From contig JAGFBZ010000677.1 in assembly GCA_018398805.1 (NCBI GenBank), forward strand, positions 62,001 to 126,000: a DNA stretch of 64,000 nucleotides, written 5' to 3'. Position 1 is the first letter of the stretch; each line of letters starts with the position of its first letter. This document shows positions 26,901 to 40,500 of this stretch, one piece after another. The notes beneath the pieces are model-generated. The model was given only the letters and a program-made list of their open reading frames with translations, was not told the origin of the DNA and did not search any database. The position numbers were made by a program, and so were the translations under genes. The stretch comes from Hirundichthys speculiger. Its lineage: Eukaryota > Chordata > Actinopteri > Beloniformes > Exocoetidae.

Positions 26901-29900
26901 CGGTATTGGTATCTGTGATACTGGCACTGTATTTACTTGGTATCGGATCCAAACCTAAATTCCCAGTATCACCCACTTCTACTTGTTGCAACAGTCATCT
27001 GGTTACGATGTGCGGTTACGCCCACATCCGAAAAGATCTCTGTCCACATTACAGCGGCGTAAAAGCCGTCGACGCACAGACGGAACCAGTGACGTCGACC
27101 TGAAGGCCCGGCGAAGAGCTCGCCACGACGCTCGTCCGTGTTTGTCTTCCCGGACTTTGTTTGGAGAGACGTGTCGCATCAAAGATGGCGAACGGCCAGC
27201 GACGGCGACCGCCCTTCCAATGTTTGTGTCCGCGCTCCGCCCCCCCCGTGCATATGTTTGACAGGAGCACGCGTGGCCGTCGGTCACGGCCATCTTGGCT
27301 GCACAGGCGTAAACGTGTCCCGCTGAACTCGCGTGAGTCAAAAACCCAACCCGATAAGCAGCTCCATCACAGCGTCGGCGAACCGTCTTCATGCAGCGGA
27401 GCTGTTGATGGTGTTCCAACTGCAGGTCCGTCTGGTCGAGCATCCAGGTGTCTCCTCAAGGGTCAGACCTGCTGAATTTGACTTTACGGTAGGTTTGACT
27501 TAACTTGAAGAACAAGAACAAGTGGACTTCGGTGAAGCGAAGCTTTACTGTCAATTTTACTCTAAATAGAAACATAATTTATGAGATGAACGCAACGCTC
27601 AAGCTGAAAACTGTGGTAATCTTCTCTCAACATCCTGCTAAATCTGACTTCTTTGTTCCGCTGAAGGAGCTGAAGAGGTGAAAAATAAAGACACGGGCTG
27701 TTTTTCTCTGAAATGGCATTATTTGAAATTCAATCTGGAGGCCTTTGGAAAGAACTGGATGAACTCATTAGCAACAAACACGGCTGAAATGGAATATAAT
27801 TGAACTGAATTGGATCGTCTCTGCAGTTGTCTTTTGTTTGAAGGGCCTTCAGGTGACTCTTGTTGTGAACCGCCGTTAAACGAATAAAGGTGAAGCGAAT
27901 TGAATATTCCTGGAGTCAGAGGTTTATAAGACCGGCGACGGTTTATGAATCGCTGCCAAATCAAAAGAAACATCGGCGGCTAACGAGGCGAGACCTGCAG
28001 AACGGTATTCAAATCACTCTGAACGATATAAATATAAAGAAAAGTCATGTTTAGAGAGGTCGCTTACAATATCAAGTCATGCTGAAGAGACATATAGGTA
28101 AAAAAAAAAATTAGGGCTGGGCAACGATTAAAATTTCTTATTGCGATTAATCACATGATTTCCCGGATTAATCACGATTAATCACATTGTATACGAAAAA
28201 TCAAATAATGAATTCAAAAGTAGTGTAAAGGTCACTTTTATTTAAATGTTCTGCTGCCATATGAACTAAAGTATCATAACATTTGTTGTTCAAACACTTG
28301 TCAGTAACACATATTTAGTATAAAAATCATCTTAAATGTAAAATAAAATAAAGCTTATTGCCACTGCCAGGGCATTAATGTCATCCTGTTTTTATACAAA
28401 ATTAAAAAAAGTCTACAAACAAAACCCAACAAAATGATTGTGTCTCAGCACAATCAGAACATTAAAACAGGTAATTTCTGAGGTAACAGCAGAAACTTTT
28501 AACGGGGAGTTCAACTTGTCAGTTGTTACAAATAACCTTGTTTCTGTTGAATCCTCCGTCTGGGAGAACTTTAAAATGAACATGTCCATGTTAAAGTTCA
28601 GTAACTTTACCACTCTGTAATTATCTGTGTATTTGTTTTTTTTTTCCATTTTCAATTGTCAATCAAAACTTTTAAAAAATTAAACAGTGACTTTTTATTT
28701 TTTCATGTATATTTTTTAATCTAACACAAAAAACAAAAACAAAAAAGATGCCTGTTTTTTTATATTTCAATTTTAGCAAACAGGCCACGGGACTGAATTT
28801 GTTTTTAATATTTTATTGTCTGGTTTACGAGACCCTGAAATGGCTTTGTTTTATAATCGAGGACTGGACTTTCAAGTTCAGAAACTTTACCAATCTGTGT
28901 ATCAATCATTCTTTCCATTTTCATCTGTCAATCAAAAATAAAGAAAATTAAAAAGTGACATTTTATTACGTTTTTCTTTTTTAAATCTAACACAAAAAAA
29001 TGCCTGTTTTTTAATATTTCAGTTTTAGACTTGGATCAAAAATACGAAATTAAAAATCGGGCCACAGAACTGAATTTGTTTTATAATGGAGGACTGGACT
29101 TTCTGTTGTCATTACACATCTGTGCCACTAGATGGAGCCGCACTGCAGTAACCAGCTAGAGAACAGCAGGACAGTGAACACATGGAGCAGATCTGATGGA
29201 ACATGGAGTGGAATGACGTTATCGTCTTGAACAAAGGGGTTTAAAAGTTTTTTTTTTTAAGACAGAATTGTTAATATTTCTACCTGAGTTGCTACCTGAA
29301 CTGTAAAGTTCACGGATTTTTACCGTTCTCCATGTCTGTTTTAGCTTTTCTGCATGTTTTTCCACTAATTATCTTCCGGTTCCACAGCAGCCAGTAACAG
29401 ACTTTTCAAAACAAAAGCATGTGAGCAACATGCGTTAACGCGCGATAAAATAAATGTCGGCGTTAATAAATTAATGAGTTAACGCGATAATAACGCGTTA
29501 ACTTGCCCAACCCTAAAAAAAATATGAAAAAAATACTGTTAGTGCCTTTAACGTCGGCTGCCAGTGAAATGTGAATGAAACTGCTGTGATCTAGATGAAG
29601 AGGCTGTAGCTCAGGTGGAGGGTCGCTGAAGCCACCGGTTTAAACGTCTTTGAGTCACTCTGGATCAGAGCGTCTGAGCTTAAATACCGACAGTGACGCG
29701 TCCATCAACTAGATCAGCCAGCAATAGAACTGCAAATAACCGGATGGACCGGTTATTTCAGCAGCTGGAAGAGTTTAAAGACCTGGGAACTTGTTTTGAT
29801 GGCTGGACCAAACTGCCTCGAGTCTCCGTCCACCATCAACGTCCTTAAACTGACTGGAGACTGAAATGAAACTGGCGAGTCAGAGCAGCGCAGAGACGGA

Positions 29901-32900
29901 ACAAAGAGCAGCGACGCCCCCTCTGAAATTAAATGAAAGGGAAGAAGGAGGCTGAGCTGACGGCTTTATCTTCTGGTGACAGCGGGGGAGGAGCTGTCGT
30001 GCCAGGGCTCTCAGGAGGCTCCGCCTCCCGCTCTTCATCCCAGAAGAGGCTTACCTGCGTCAGGTTTCATCCACACAAAAGACCAACAGGCCCAGGTAGC
30101 TGTTACATTATAATTTCATGGGAGGAGGCGGCTGGGAAGGAAGTCTGCATGGCTGCCAGAGAGCATTGTGGGAGAGGCTGGAGGGACTGCGGGGGATTAG
30201 GGAGGTCAGCTGAGGTTGTCCCGCGGCTCTTTGTCTCATATCCAGCAACGCGAAGCAGGACTTTCTCAGGACTTCCGTCTTAAAAAATCTGAAAAACTAA
30301 ATGAATTATTTTTTTTCCAGCATTTTCGACCCGTGAATCATTTCCTGCCGGCGGCCTGCACCCTTCACTTCATCCAGCTCTCCGTACAGCTGCTTTATTT
30401 TGGTTTTTATTGATTTACGACATAAAGGCCGCTGGCTGCTGATGCTGCTGATGCTGCGTCCGAAGCCTGACGCCCTGCGTGACCATCACCGGAGCTCCCG
30501 GCTCGTCGGCTCCCGTTCGGCCACCGTGTGGCGCTCACGCTGAACAGAAGCAGGAGACGCCTCAGTTCAACTTTATTTTAAACAGATTTGATTCAGCTGC
30601 TTTGCTTTTTTTTATTCTATTCAGGCGTTTTATTTACTTTTTGGATCTTGTGTTCTCCTAAAACATCGGGATGTTGTGTAAAACGTGAAAAAAAAACGAT
30701 GCTCAGATCTCATGGAGCCATATTTTATTCCCAGTGGGGCATGGAGAACATTCCAGAGACGTTTGACCGTCTCATTTTGACTCTGTGAAGCTGGAACAGG
30801 CTGCAGCGTCAAACATCTGTGAACATCTGGGAAGACCAGCTGATGCAGGACTCTAGCTGCTCTACGGTCCTGGTCCTGGTGCTTCTGGATGGTTTTCACT
30901 TCTCTGGTGAGCCAGCTCTAACGGCGTTGGAGGACACGCGACTCCTGAGTCCATCAGGGACGTCCAGGAGACAATCATGTCTCTTATTGAAGCAGAGCTG
31001 CCTGAGGACCTGAAGACCTCCACCATCCAGTTTAGACCTTCATCCTCGTCTCTTGAATACAGAGACTCCTCCTGATTCTCTGAATCTGCTTGATGATATC
31101 GTGGACTGTAGGTGGTGGATCTTCAAAGTCTTGGCCAGTTCATGTTGAACATTTTTCTGAAATTGTTCCACATTTCTGGACACAGTTTGGGCCCTATCTT
31201 GCGCCAAACCTCCAAAACCTGCTATTAAGGGATATCAGGTATTGGGAGGGGCGTTCCCCCACAAAGAACGCAATCTTCCACCTCCCAAAACCCACGATCT
31301 CACCTGCAAAAACCACTATATTATGCACACATTATCCATGGGAGTGGTTAGGGCGTTCCACCTGTTTAACCAATCAGTGCGTCAGTAGCCATTGCCTTTA
31401 AGAGCAGGTTGCGCTACCAGCTAACTGCTATGGAGCGTCTTTTCACCCAGATCAGAGCAGCTCTCATGGGCAGCTGGTCTGGGACTCTGCTGTAGAGCTT
31501 CCTCCTCTTTTTTCCTCCTCCTCCTCTGCACTGATATATACATAACTAGCTCTAACTAATGTGGAGCAAATGATTTAATCATTTCTTTTGTACTCCAAGA
31601 AGTTCCAACAAACTGTTCAGAAAAAAATAGAGCCAGTGAACTTCCAGGAAAGTATTTCTTAACTAGAAAAGCACTCAGAGAGCGCAGACCTCCACCAAGA
31701 ACAACAGTTCTCCCATACAGGGATTTACAGATTGCGATAAAATCCGCCTTCTGGATCAGATCCGGATCAGCCTCTGAAATTTAATAGAGGTTTTCAGTGC
31801 CAATACCTGAGTGAAATTTAATGAACTGTGGGCAATAATTAACGGAGATGTTGAGAAACAAAATTTCCTGCCCCATTGAGCTCATGTTACGGTCTCAAGC
31901 CGGGTTGTGAACTGCAACCTTCCACCTCTGGAGCCCCTGAGCACAACCCACTGCGCCACCTTCAATCCTCTATATAGACACTCAGATCCACCTCTGTTTC
32001 ACCTTCCCATCCGACGAGCAGCCCAGGTGTGGCACTGCACACCTGTACCTATTCAGTCATCATTCAACCAGACTCGTCTCCAGATCTTCCCATAGAAACG
32101 CCTGATCCAGTCATTCGCAGTGCCACCTCCTTGCCTTCGTCGTCCCCTGGATTGTTGGTTTGGCTGCCAACCCTCGAATCCTCCTTTTTTACATCTGAGA
32201 GAATTAAACTCTTAAAATTCCAGAACTCCCTTCCTGTCTCCATTGTGGTTGCTTTAGGTTCAAGAAACAACTAAACAGCGCAATGTTATCGAAAATTTGA
32301 AAGTGATCCAGAATCCAGGATTTATTCCGGATCACACCCAAAATAAAATCAGTTCTTCCTTTTCACATTTCTGACAACTCCTGAAAATGTCATCAAAATC
32401 CATCCATAACTTTTTGAGTTATCTTGAACATATCCCCTGCGCAAAGACGCACAGCTGCGCTAAGACGCATAGCCGCTGGAAGCGGTGCTTTTTAAAATAC
32501 TGCAGAACGGATCATTGGATGAGCATTGAGCCAGAGGAACACGTATGATTACATCTACCTTCTACCAGTGAGAACATCTCAGGTGCTCCGGTGCACAAGG
32601 AGAGGGTCAGAGGGATACGAGCACAGTACAAGAAACTCCACAACAGAGTTCTGTGATCTCCTCGTTTCCTCCACAGCAAACATCTGAATGAGATCATGCC
32701 ACAGCTGTACAGAAATCATCTGCCCTTAAGAGAATAATGTATGAAAGTAATACAGTGATGCATAATCGAGAGGTAGAGCCGGTTGTGCAGTCCACATGTG
32801 ACTGGGTGGACGCGCAATGACAGGATTCGGACGCGCTCTTTTACGCGCCGACATGCCAGTTGCGCTTTCCACAAACTCGGTATCTTGCGGTACTGGTGTC

Positions 32901-34316
32901 TCGCAGATTTTGGGTATTGGGTAATGGGTGGTCCATCCCTAGTGTACGCTCATGAAAAAAGAAAAAAAAACTGCCATGTTCTTGTGAGATTTATTTTTGA
33001 TGCATGACCTCTAAACTCCTCCACGTCCTGCTCACCTCCCAGCAGCCTCTGCAACACTGCTGCCCTTCATTAATTAGACTGTTAACTTACAACAAACAAA
33101 CAAACAGACCCACAATAAAGGTCAAGAGTGGATTTAAATGTGCTCTTTAAGCTCTGGAGTTGCAGGTGAAATGACCATCAGTTTTGGCTTCAGAGCTAAT
33201 TTCCGTTTCCAGGCTGCTTTAGTTTCCAGCAAACATCGTGAACGTCTGGATGCAGGTGGAAACGCAAATATGTGACGGACAGGATGGAAAAAATACAAAT
33301 AGAAAACCCAGCAGGCAAATCGACAGACTCACAGGGACTTCCACATATTTGGCAGCTGCTTTCACCTTTCAGGGGAGACGCAGGAGGACGAAGAGGAGGA
33401 GGAAGAAGAGGAAGATGTAGTTCAGAGCAAGCGAGACGCTCGACAGTCTGCAGCCAGGAAGGAGAACGCTGCTACTCACTGTGAAAGACAGGATGGAGGA
33501 GAAGAACGTCCCTTCGTCGTATCTGGAGAGCTTGGAGAGAACGCAGTCTAACACGGCGGCCAGCTGCAGAGAGAGGACGCAGTGGATTAGAGCGGGAACA
33601 CGAGTTAGAGCGGGAACACGAGTTAGAGCGGGAACACGAGTTAGAGCGGGAACACGTATTAGAGCTGGAACACGAGTTAGAGCAGGAACACGAGTTAGAG
33701 CGGGAACACGTATTAGAGCTGGAACACGAGTTAGAGCAGGAACACGAGTTAGAGCGGGAACACGTATTAGAGCTGGAACACGAGTTAGAGCGGGAACACG
33801 AGTTAGAGCGGGAACACGAGTTAGAGCTGGAACACGAGTTAGAGCGGGAACACGTATTAGAGCCGGAACACGAGTTAGAGCAGGAACACGAGTTAGAGCG
33901 GGAACACGAGTTAGAGCTGGAACACGAGTTAGAGCGGGAACACGAGTTAGAGCTGGAACACGAGTTAGAGCGGGAACACGAGTTAGAGCGGGAACACGAC
34001 CCAGATAGCAAAATGTCGTTGAATCAACGTTGAAAGAGTGTCAGCAGTGATATTATTCAACGCTGAAAGTGCAAAGGAATTCCACCCTTCTTCAACGTTG
34101 AGGTCACTGACAACGTTGATTCAACCATCATCTAAAAGGTAGTCTGCAGGCACATTGTAGCGTATTTTTACGTTGAATCAACATCAGGATTTAACCATCA
34201 CCTACCATTAAGATAATGGTTGAATCCTGACGTTGATTCAACGTAAAAATACACTACAATGCACCGGGGTATAATCTCGCCTAGGGCACCAAATTGGGTA
34301 GAGCCGGCCCTGTGTG

Positions 34317-34381
<65 letters not shown>

Positions 34382-34393
34382 GTGTATATATAT

Positions 34394-34444
<51 letters not shown>

Positions 34445-34468
34445 GATATATATCTATATATATCTATA

Positions 34469-34503
<35 letters not shown>

Positions 34504-34506
34504 ATA

Positions 34507-34568
<62 letters not shown>

Positions 34569-37500
34569 TATCTATATCTCTATATATATATATATATATA
34601 TGTATTATGTGTATATATATATATATATATATATCTCTATCCTCTATCTCTATCTATCTCTTTCTGTATATATCTGAAATAAAAGATAATAATAAAATAA
34701 TATTTGTAATATTTTAAATTGTAAACCATATAGTAGTCCTTCAAAATAAAAAAATAAATAAAACAAATTAAAAAAAAACATATTATTTAAAGAGAGGAAG
34801 AGTTTACAATAATTTGAAAAATCAACAACAAAAATAATAATGAAGATAAAATAAAATAAAGATTATTAGGATTTGTCTGAAGGGCAAGAAGATGTTTTAT
34901 TTACCTTGGAGACGAGGGAGGAAATCATTTCTTTGAACGCGTCATCAATCAGAACATCGATCTTGGAGTGGTACTGCTGCTGCATGGGGGGGGGGGGGTG
35001 ATACGGGAAACACGGAGAATAAAAAAAAAAACAGATTTATTATTTTCATGAACGTGATGGCGAGTCCTTTCATGCGTCAGAAATGACTCCTCGCCTCGCC
35101 GTTTGAAAAAGAGCGTTAAAAAGACAGACATGAAAGCTCACAACGCCCTGCACACACACAATCTCGCACGGCCGGGCGTTAAACCCCCCCCCCCCCCCCC
35201 CCCCGTCTGTGTGCGGCTGCTGAGTTAAGCAGCTAATAGGATGCATTATGCTGCTGAATAACATTCCCATTCGTGGCGGAGAAGCGAAGGAATCTGAAGG
35301 ATACTTTTTGTGGACGTCCCTACAATTAGAGCAGCCTTGTCCTCCTCTAAAGCACCGGTCAAGCTGCGAGGACCAAAGGCTCACACAAGATTCAATTAAT
35401 CCGCCATTTCACGTCTCGTTTGCCCCCCCCCCACACACACACACCGCACCTTCCTCCCTCCCTGGAAAAATATTCATGGCACCTTTTTCCCTTTAAGGGC
35501 TGAGAGGAAGAAAAGGCCGGGCCGGGCGCTGAATGGCGGCAGCAGCGGGGGAGTTCATCTCTGGGCAACAATGCCCTTTCACAGGCCGTCTAAAGAACGC
35601 CCAAATTAAAAATTTCAATCAACAAAGCACACAGATCGCTGACAAACTACAGGTCCAGGAGGTCACTGCCAAATTTAGGTTTTTTTTTTTTTTTTTCTCC
35701 TCTTCCACAAGTCTGAAAAATGGCAGCTGAATCTTCCTGGATAATCTTCAGGTCTTTTCTTTTCTTTTTTTTACCCCCCTCCCCCTCCCCCTCCGTGCCT
35801 CAATTAACGCGACTCCTTTCTGTTCCCTTCGCTGATGTCCGTGGAAGAAGCAGGGAGGAGATGAAATGTTGCTCCATGCAAGGCAGAAACTGAAAAGAAC
35901 AATTATTTCATTTTAAAAGTTTTTTTTTTCCTCTGTTGTTTCTGAGGTGCCACTCGGCTCCACTTCAATTGTCAAAGTGACATGTTTTGTGTCCAAAACC
36001 GTTCAGGCGCTGGTCAGACGTCGAGGAGTCTGAGGGCCGCTGATGTCACAACTCCACGGGTGCATCAGTCTGTTTTCTTCTTTTTTTTAAAAAAAAAAGA
36101 TACAAATATTAGTGTAAAAATAGCGTTTCCCCTCGATAGGAAGTCTCTGATGCATCTTATTTCTGCAGTCCTGAAATGTTGATTATGTAGGGCGATTATA
36201 TTAGCTGAGAAGCTGCCTGATGTAGTTCTTCTAGATCACATGTGTCAAACACAAGGCCCGCGGGCCAAATGTGGCCCGCCACGTCATTTTATGTGGCCCT
36301 CGAGCGCTTGTGCACTATTGGCTTAAATTTTATACCGATTTTTTAAGACTTAAAATAAGCTTACGCCGCTTTAAAGCGCATATTGACAATAAACTACATC
36401 TCTCATCACGCATTTCTTCATTACCCACAACGATAACAGTATATCATCATGAGCAAGAACTCAAGATGATTTTCAGAATTGATTGATTTGAGAAAAATCT
36501 CTACAAATAACCCCAACATGTCAAAGAAAAGAAAAATTGATGCACAAGGAAGACAGTATGGATGTATTTCTGTGCCACCTGAGTTTGAATACAAATTTTT
36601 AAGATTGAAATTTTTCAGCATCAAAATCAGACTTTGAATTTTATAAAACATCAGATTTTTAGCACTGAATTTTTTTTTGCCTTTGAATTGTATTTTGTTA
36701 AAATAAATTCAGTGTTAAAAAAAATTGTTGTCTTAAAATATTCAGTTTTTCAAAAATTCAAGTAAAGTTCATGTAAAGAAATTCAACACCCCAAAAAAAT
36801 TCAGTGTAAAAAAAAAAAAATCAACATCTCAAAAATATTCAGTGTAAAAAAATTCAAATTCTAAAAAAAAAAATCAGTGTAAAAAAATTCAACCTCAAAT
36901 AATTCAGTGTAAAAAAATTCAACCTCAAAGTGCACATGACTGTACACCTGCCGTCCACCTGCCGTCTCTCTGGCCTGCGGTCGCACCGCACGCACAGTAC
37001 AAACACACGCACAGACAGGCCGCTAATAAACGGTAAATGCACTATTGCACGGTAATTGTACAGTGTTAAAATTAATAATATCATTTACTAAATCTATTTT
37101 AAATGTTTAATACAAACAGCAAATAAAGTAAACAGATTCACCGCAGCACCATCACCTGAGTTTGCTGCCATGGCCGACCGGTCCGTCTTACTATCTGGGT
37201 GGGTGTCACATGACCAATGGAGCGTAACGTGATTGGCTGGACGTTGGCTGAATTGCGACAGGGATCGATTGCTTCTCCCATGTGACCCGGATGTTGAGTC
37301 TGGTTCTTTTTACACTGAATTTTTTGAAGTTGAATTTTTTTACACTGAATTTTTTGAGGTTGAATTTTTTTACACTGATTTTTTTTGAGATGTTAATTTT
37401 TTTTTTTACACTGAATTTTTTGGGGTGTTGAATTTCTTTACATGTTGAATTTTGAAAAACTGAATATTTTAAGACAACAATTTTTTTTAACACTGAATTT

Positions 37501-40500
37501 ATTTTAACAAAATAAAATTCAGAGGCAAAAAAAAATTCAGTGCTTGAAATCTGATGTTTTTTAAAATTCAAAGTCTGATTTTGATGCTGAAAATTTTCAA
37601 TCTTAAAAAATTTGTATTCAAAACTCAGATGGCACAGAAATACTTCCATAGACAGTTTCATGAACAACGGGAAAGAGAAAACAAGTTTGTATCTCAAGGT
37701 GAAAAGACAGTGTGTCTTTTGTGTGTTATGAGGTGGTGTCAGTCGTGAAAGAGTTTAATCTACGTTGGCATTTTGACAAAAAAAAACATGGAAATAAATA
37801 CAGAATCCGTTATTTAACAATATAATAAGGTGTAGTTTAGCATTTTGTTAAATTCAATGTTGTCAATCTGGCCCTTCGAGGGCCACCATGATGCTGATGT
37901 GGCCCTCAGTGAAAATGAGTCTGACACCCCTGGTCTAGATGGTTCCTGGTTACTTGGAGAAACCTGAGGAGACTCTTCAGAGGAGCGCTCGCTCCTTTTG
38001 CCTCGCTGCAATTAAACTGCGTTATTTACGGATCCGAAGTTCAACATTCGACCGTGTGGATGATTATTAACGAGTGGAAGATAGTCGAAGCAGCTGCAGA
38101 TGCTCCAGAACATTTACGCCGACGTCCCACCACGTGATGGTCAGGAGAGTCCGAGCCAGTACGGTTTGAAAAGGTTATACAGCAAAATCAGCACATTCAA
38201 ATTAACACTCAGATTTGATTTCAACACTTTTGAAGTGTCTATATGGCTCCACACCACAAAGAGTTACTTTAACTTTTTTTGGAGAGTTAGTACCTTAACA
38301 CTGACTTAGTGTAATTATTGACTCTTTTTGGAGTTAAAATTTAACACTTCTTAACACTAAGTAGTGTTACTTTATCTTAACACTTTTATGTAGTGTTAGA
38401 CATTAACTCTCTTTCGGGGTTGTTGGTTAACTATACAAGTGTTACAGTCATTTTAACACTGTAAGGTGTAAAATTAGCTCTTCTGAATTACTAAAAAAAT
38501 ACTTAGAAAATAAGGTTTGCTAAAAATAATGCCATCATGTTTAGTTGAAACTCATTTATTTCAAACATGCACCACAAATTATCATTTAAAACGCTTTATC
38601 GGACACAATTCGTCGTTAGCTAACTTAATGTTAACACTAACATAATGCTAACAGCCCACAACCAATACACTGCTTATTCAGCGTTAGCTTGCTTAGCCGA
38701 GTTAACAACACACCAAAAATACGGTCTATAACTTTTTTGTTTACCATAGCAGATACAGTCTTTACCATCAAATTACAAGTTTTAGTGAACCAAATGACGA
38801 ACTAAAATCATCACTGCTTAGCGCGGCTAATGTGGCGACATAACTTTACCGTGAGCGTCTCGCCATTGAAGACAGACCAGGTGCCAGAGGGGTAATATAA
38901 ATATCAAAACCTAACGCAAACATAAAGTTAGCTCATTTTACTTATCGAACAATGTCGACATAAAACCACGGTGAAACGCACAGCCTGTAGCACAGCTGAA
39001 CGCTACTGTCGCTGTGTAGCACGGTGGGGGCGGGGTCTGATTTACACTTTAACTGTCACATCCACGTTTGGAGTTAAGAGTTAAATAGTTCAGAGTTGAT
39101 GTTACTACAATGACACTTACAGATTTGATCTGAAGACACTTTGTTTTGACTCCAACTATTTGTAAACTTAGAGTTACATATAAGGGATTTGACTCTATTC
39201 AGAGTGGAATTAACTCTGCATTTGCTTAGATTTCACCAACACCAGAAATATAACTCTTCTCAATCTGCTGTGTGCCAGGACAAAGCTGCATCTCAAGAAC
39301 CTCTGACAGTGTCCCAATGGACGGACGGGACCAACGTGGAGCTGATTTGGACCCGAGCGTCCCGGTCTGGTCCAGGTCCAGATCTCAGTGTCACTGAAAG
39401 GACGTTTCCTGACTTTTTTGAGAGGATTTTACAAACTAAGCAGTCAGCTGACTGGACGTCTCAAGTGCTCAGATTCAGGTCAAAGTTCAACGTTGTTCAA
39501 CTCTGCAGAGACCACGTGGAGGAGATGTCAGAGGAAGGAAAGGAGATGAGGAGATGAAGGGACTTACCCACTGTTTGTCACTCTGGAACTCAAACAATGA
39601 AGCGCAGGATGGATGGAGGACATGAGGGCCGGAGGAGAAGATGAGACCAAGGGGAGGGAAAAAAAAACAGGAACAGTGAGGCATCATGTGACAGTAAAAA
39701 AAACAGAAATGAAACGACTACAGGACTCTCGGTAAACCCTGCACATGTCAGGAACGTTGAGCTGAAAGAAGATAACAGTGAGTAACAACCACCGTTTACA
39801 TTCCTGCACCTGGGAAACCGGTGGTTTGATGGCAGCGTCTGGTGAGACGCCACTAACATCCTTAACCCGGCCACGAAATACGAAAAAAAAAGCAACATGG
39901 AGACTCAGATGAACTGATGATGGTGAGGGTTCCAGCGTCAGGTGTAAAAGTGTCCATCAGGACGAGGATGGATTTCTAAATGAATGACTGCAAAGATCTA
40001 AGGTCTTCATGACATTTAGTGTCTATTAATTAGGGCTGGGCAACAATTAAAATTTTTAATCGCGATTAATCGCATGATTTCCCTGATTAATCACAATTAA
40101 TTGCATTGTATACAAAAAGTCAAATACTGTATTCAAAAGTAGTGTAAAGGTCATCCATCCATCCATCATCCACCCACCCACCATCCATCCATCCATCCAT
40201 CCATCCATCCATCCATCCATCCATCCATCCCATCCATCCATCCATCCATCCATCCACCCATCCATCCATCCATCCATCCATCCATCCATCCATCCACCCA
40301 TCCATCCATCATCCATCCATCCATCATCCATCATCCATCCATCCATCCATCCATCCATCATCCATCCATCATCCACCATCCATCCATCCATCCATCCATC
40401 CATCCATCCATCATCCATCATCCATCCATCATCATCCATCCATCCATCCATCCATCCATCCATCCATCCATCATCCATCCATCCATCCATCCACCATCCA

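Larger units (their letters stand above)
25753..26981. mobile_element. hAT element with nested Harbinger (1229 bp)
   Basis: Ends TAGAGGCGGGCGGATCAATC and gtatcacccacttcta, flanked by a perfect 8-bp duplication CTTGTTGC (25745-25752 and 26982-26989). Sequence outside the nested element is rich in gatac motifs. Confidence 0.85.
36237..37932 (+). mobile_element. hAT (BED-type transposase family) split by a foldback element
   Basis: Ends cacatgtgtcaaacacaagg and gagtctgacacccctg are inverted versions of the CAGGGGTGTCAAAC terminus common in vertebrates. The flanks ttctagat (36229-36236) and gtctagat (37933-37940) are a 7-of-8 target duplication. A transposase start is interrupted by the foldback element at 36564-37642. 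Confidence 0.8.

Noticed and set aside
27003..27443. 146-codon Arg-rich minus frame
   Set aside because: A consequence of CpG richness. No protein signature.
31892..31962. tRNA gene on the minus strand
   Set aside because: Only an A-box-like stretch is convincing. The B box and cloverleaf pairing are poor and it sits in repeat DNA.
33472..34011. 175-179 codon frames (RAGTRV and SNSCSR repeats)
   Set aside because: Translations of the 18-bp minisatellite overlapping a cadps2 exon.
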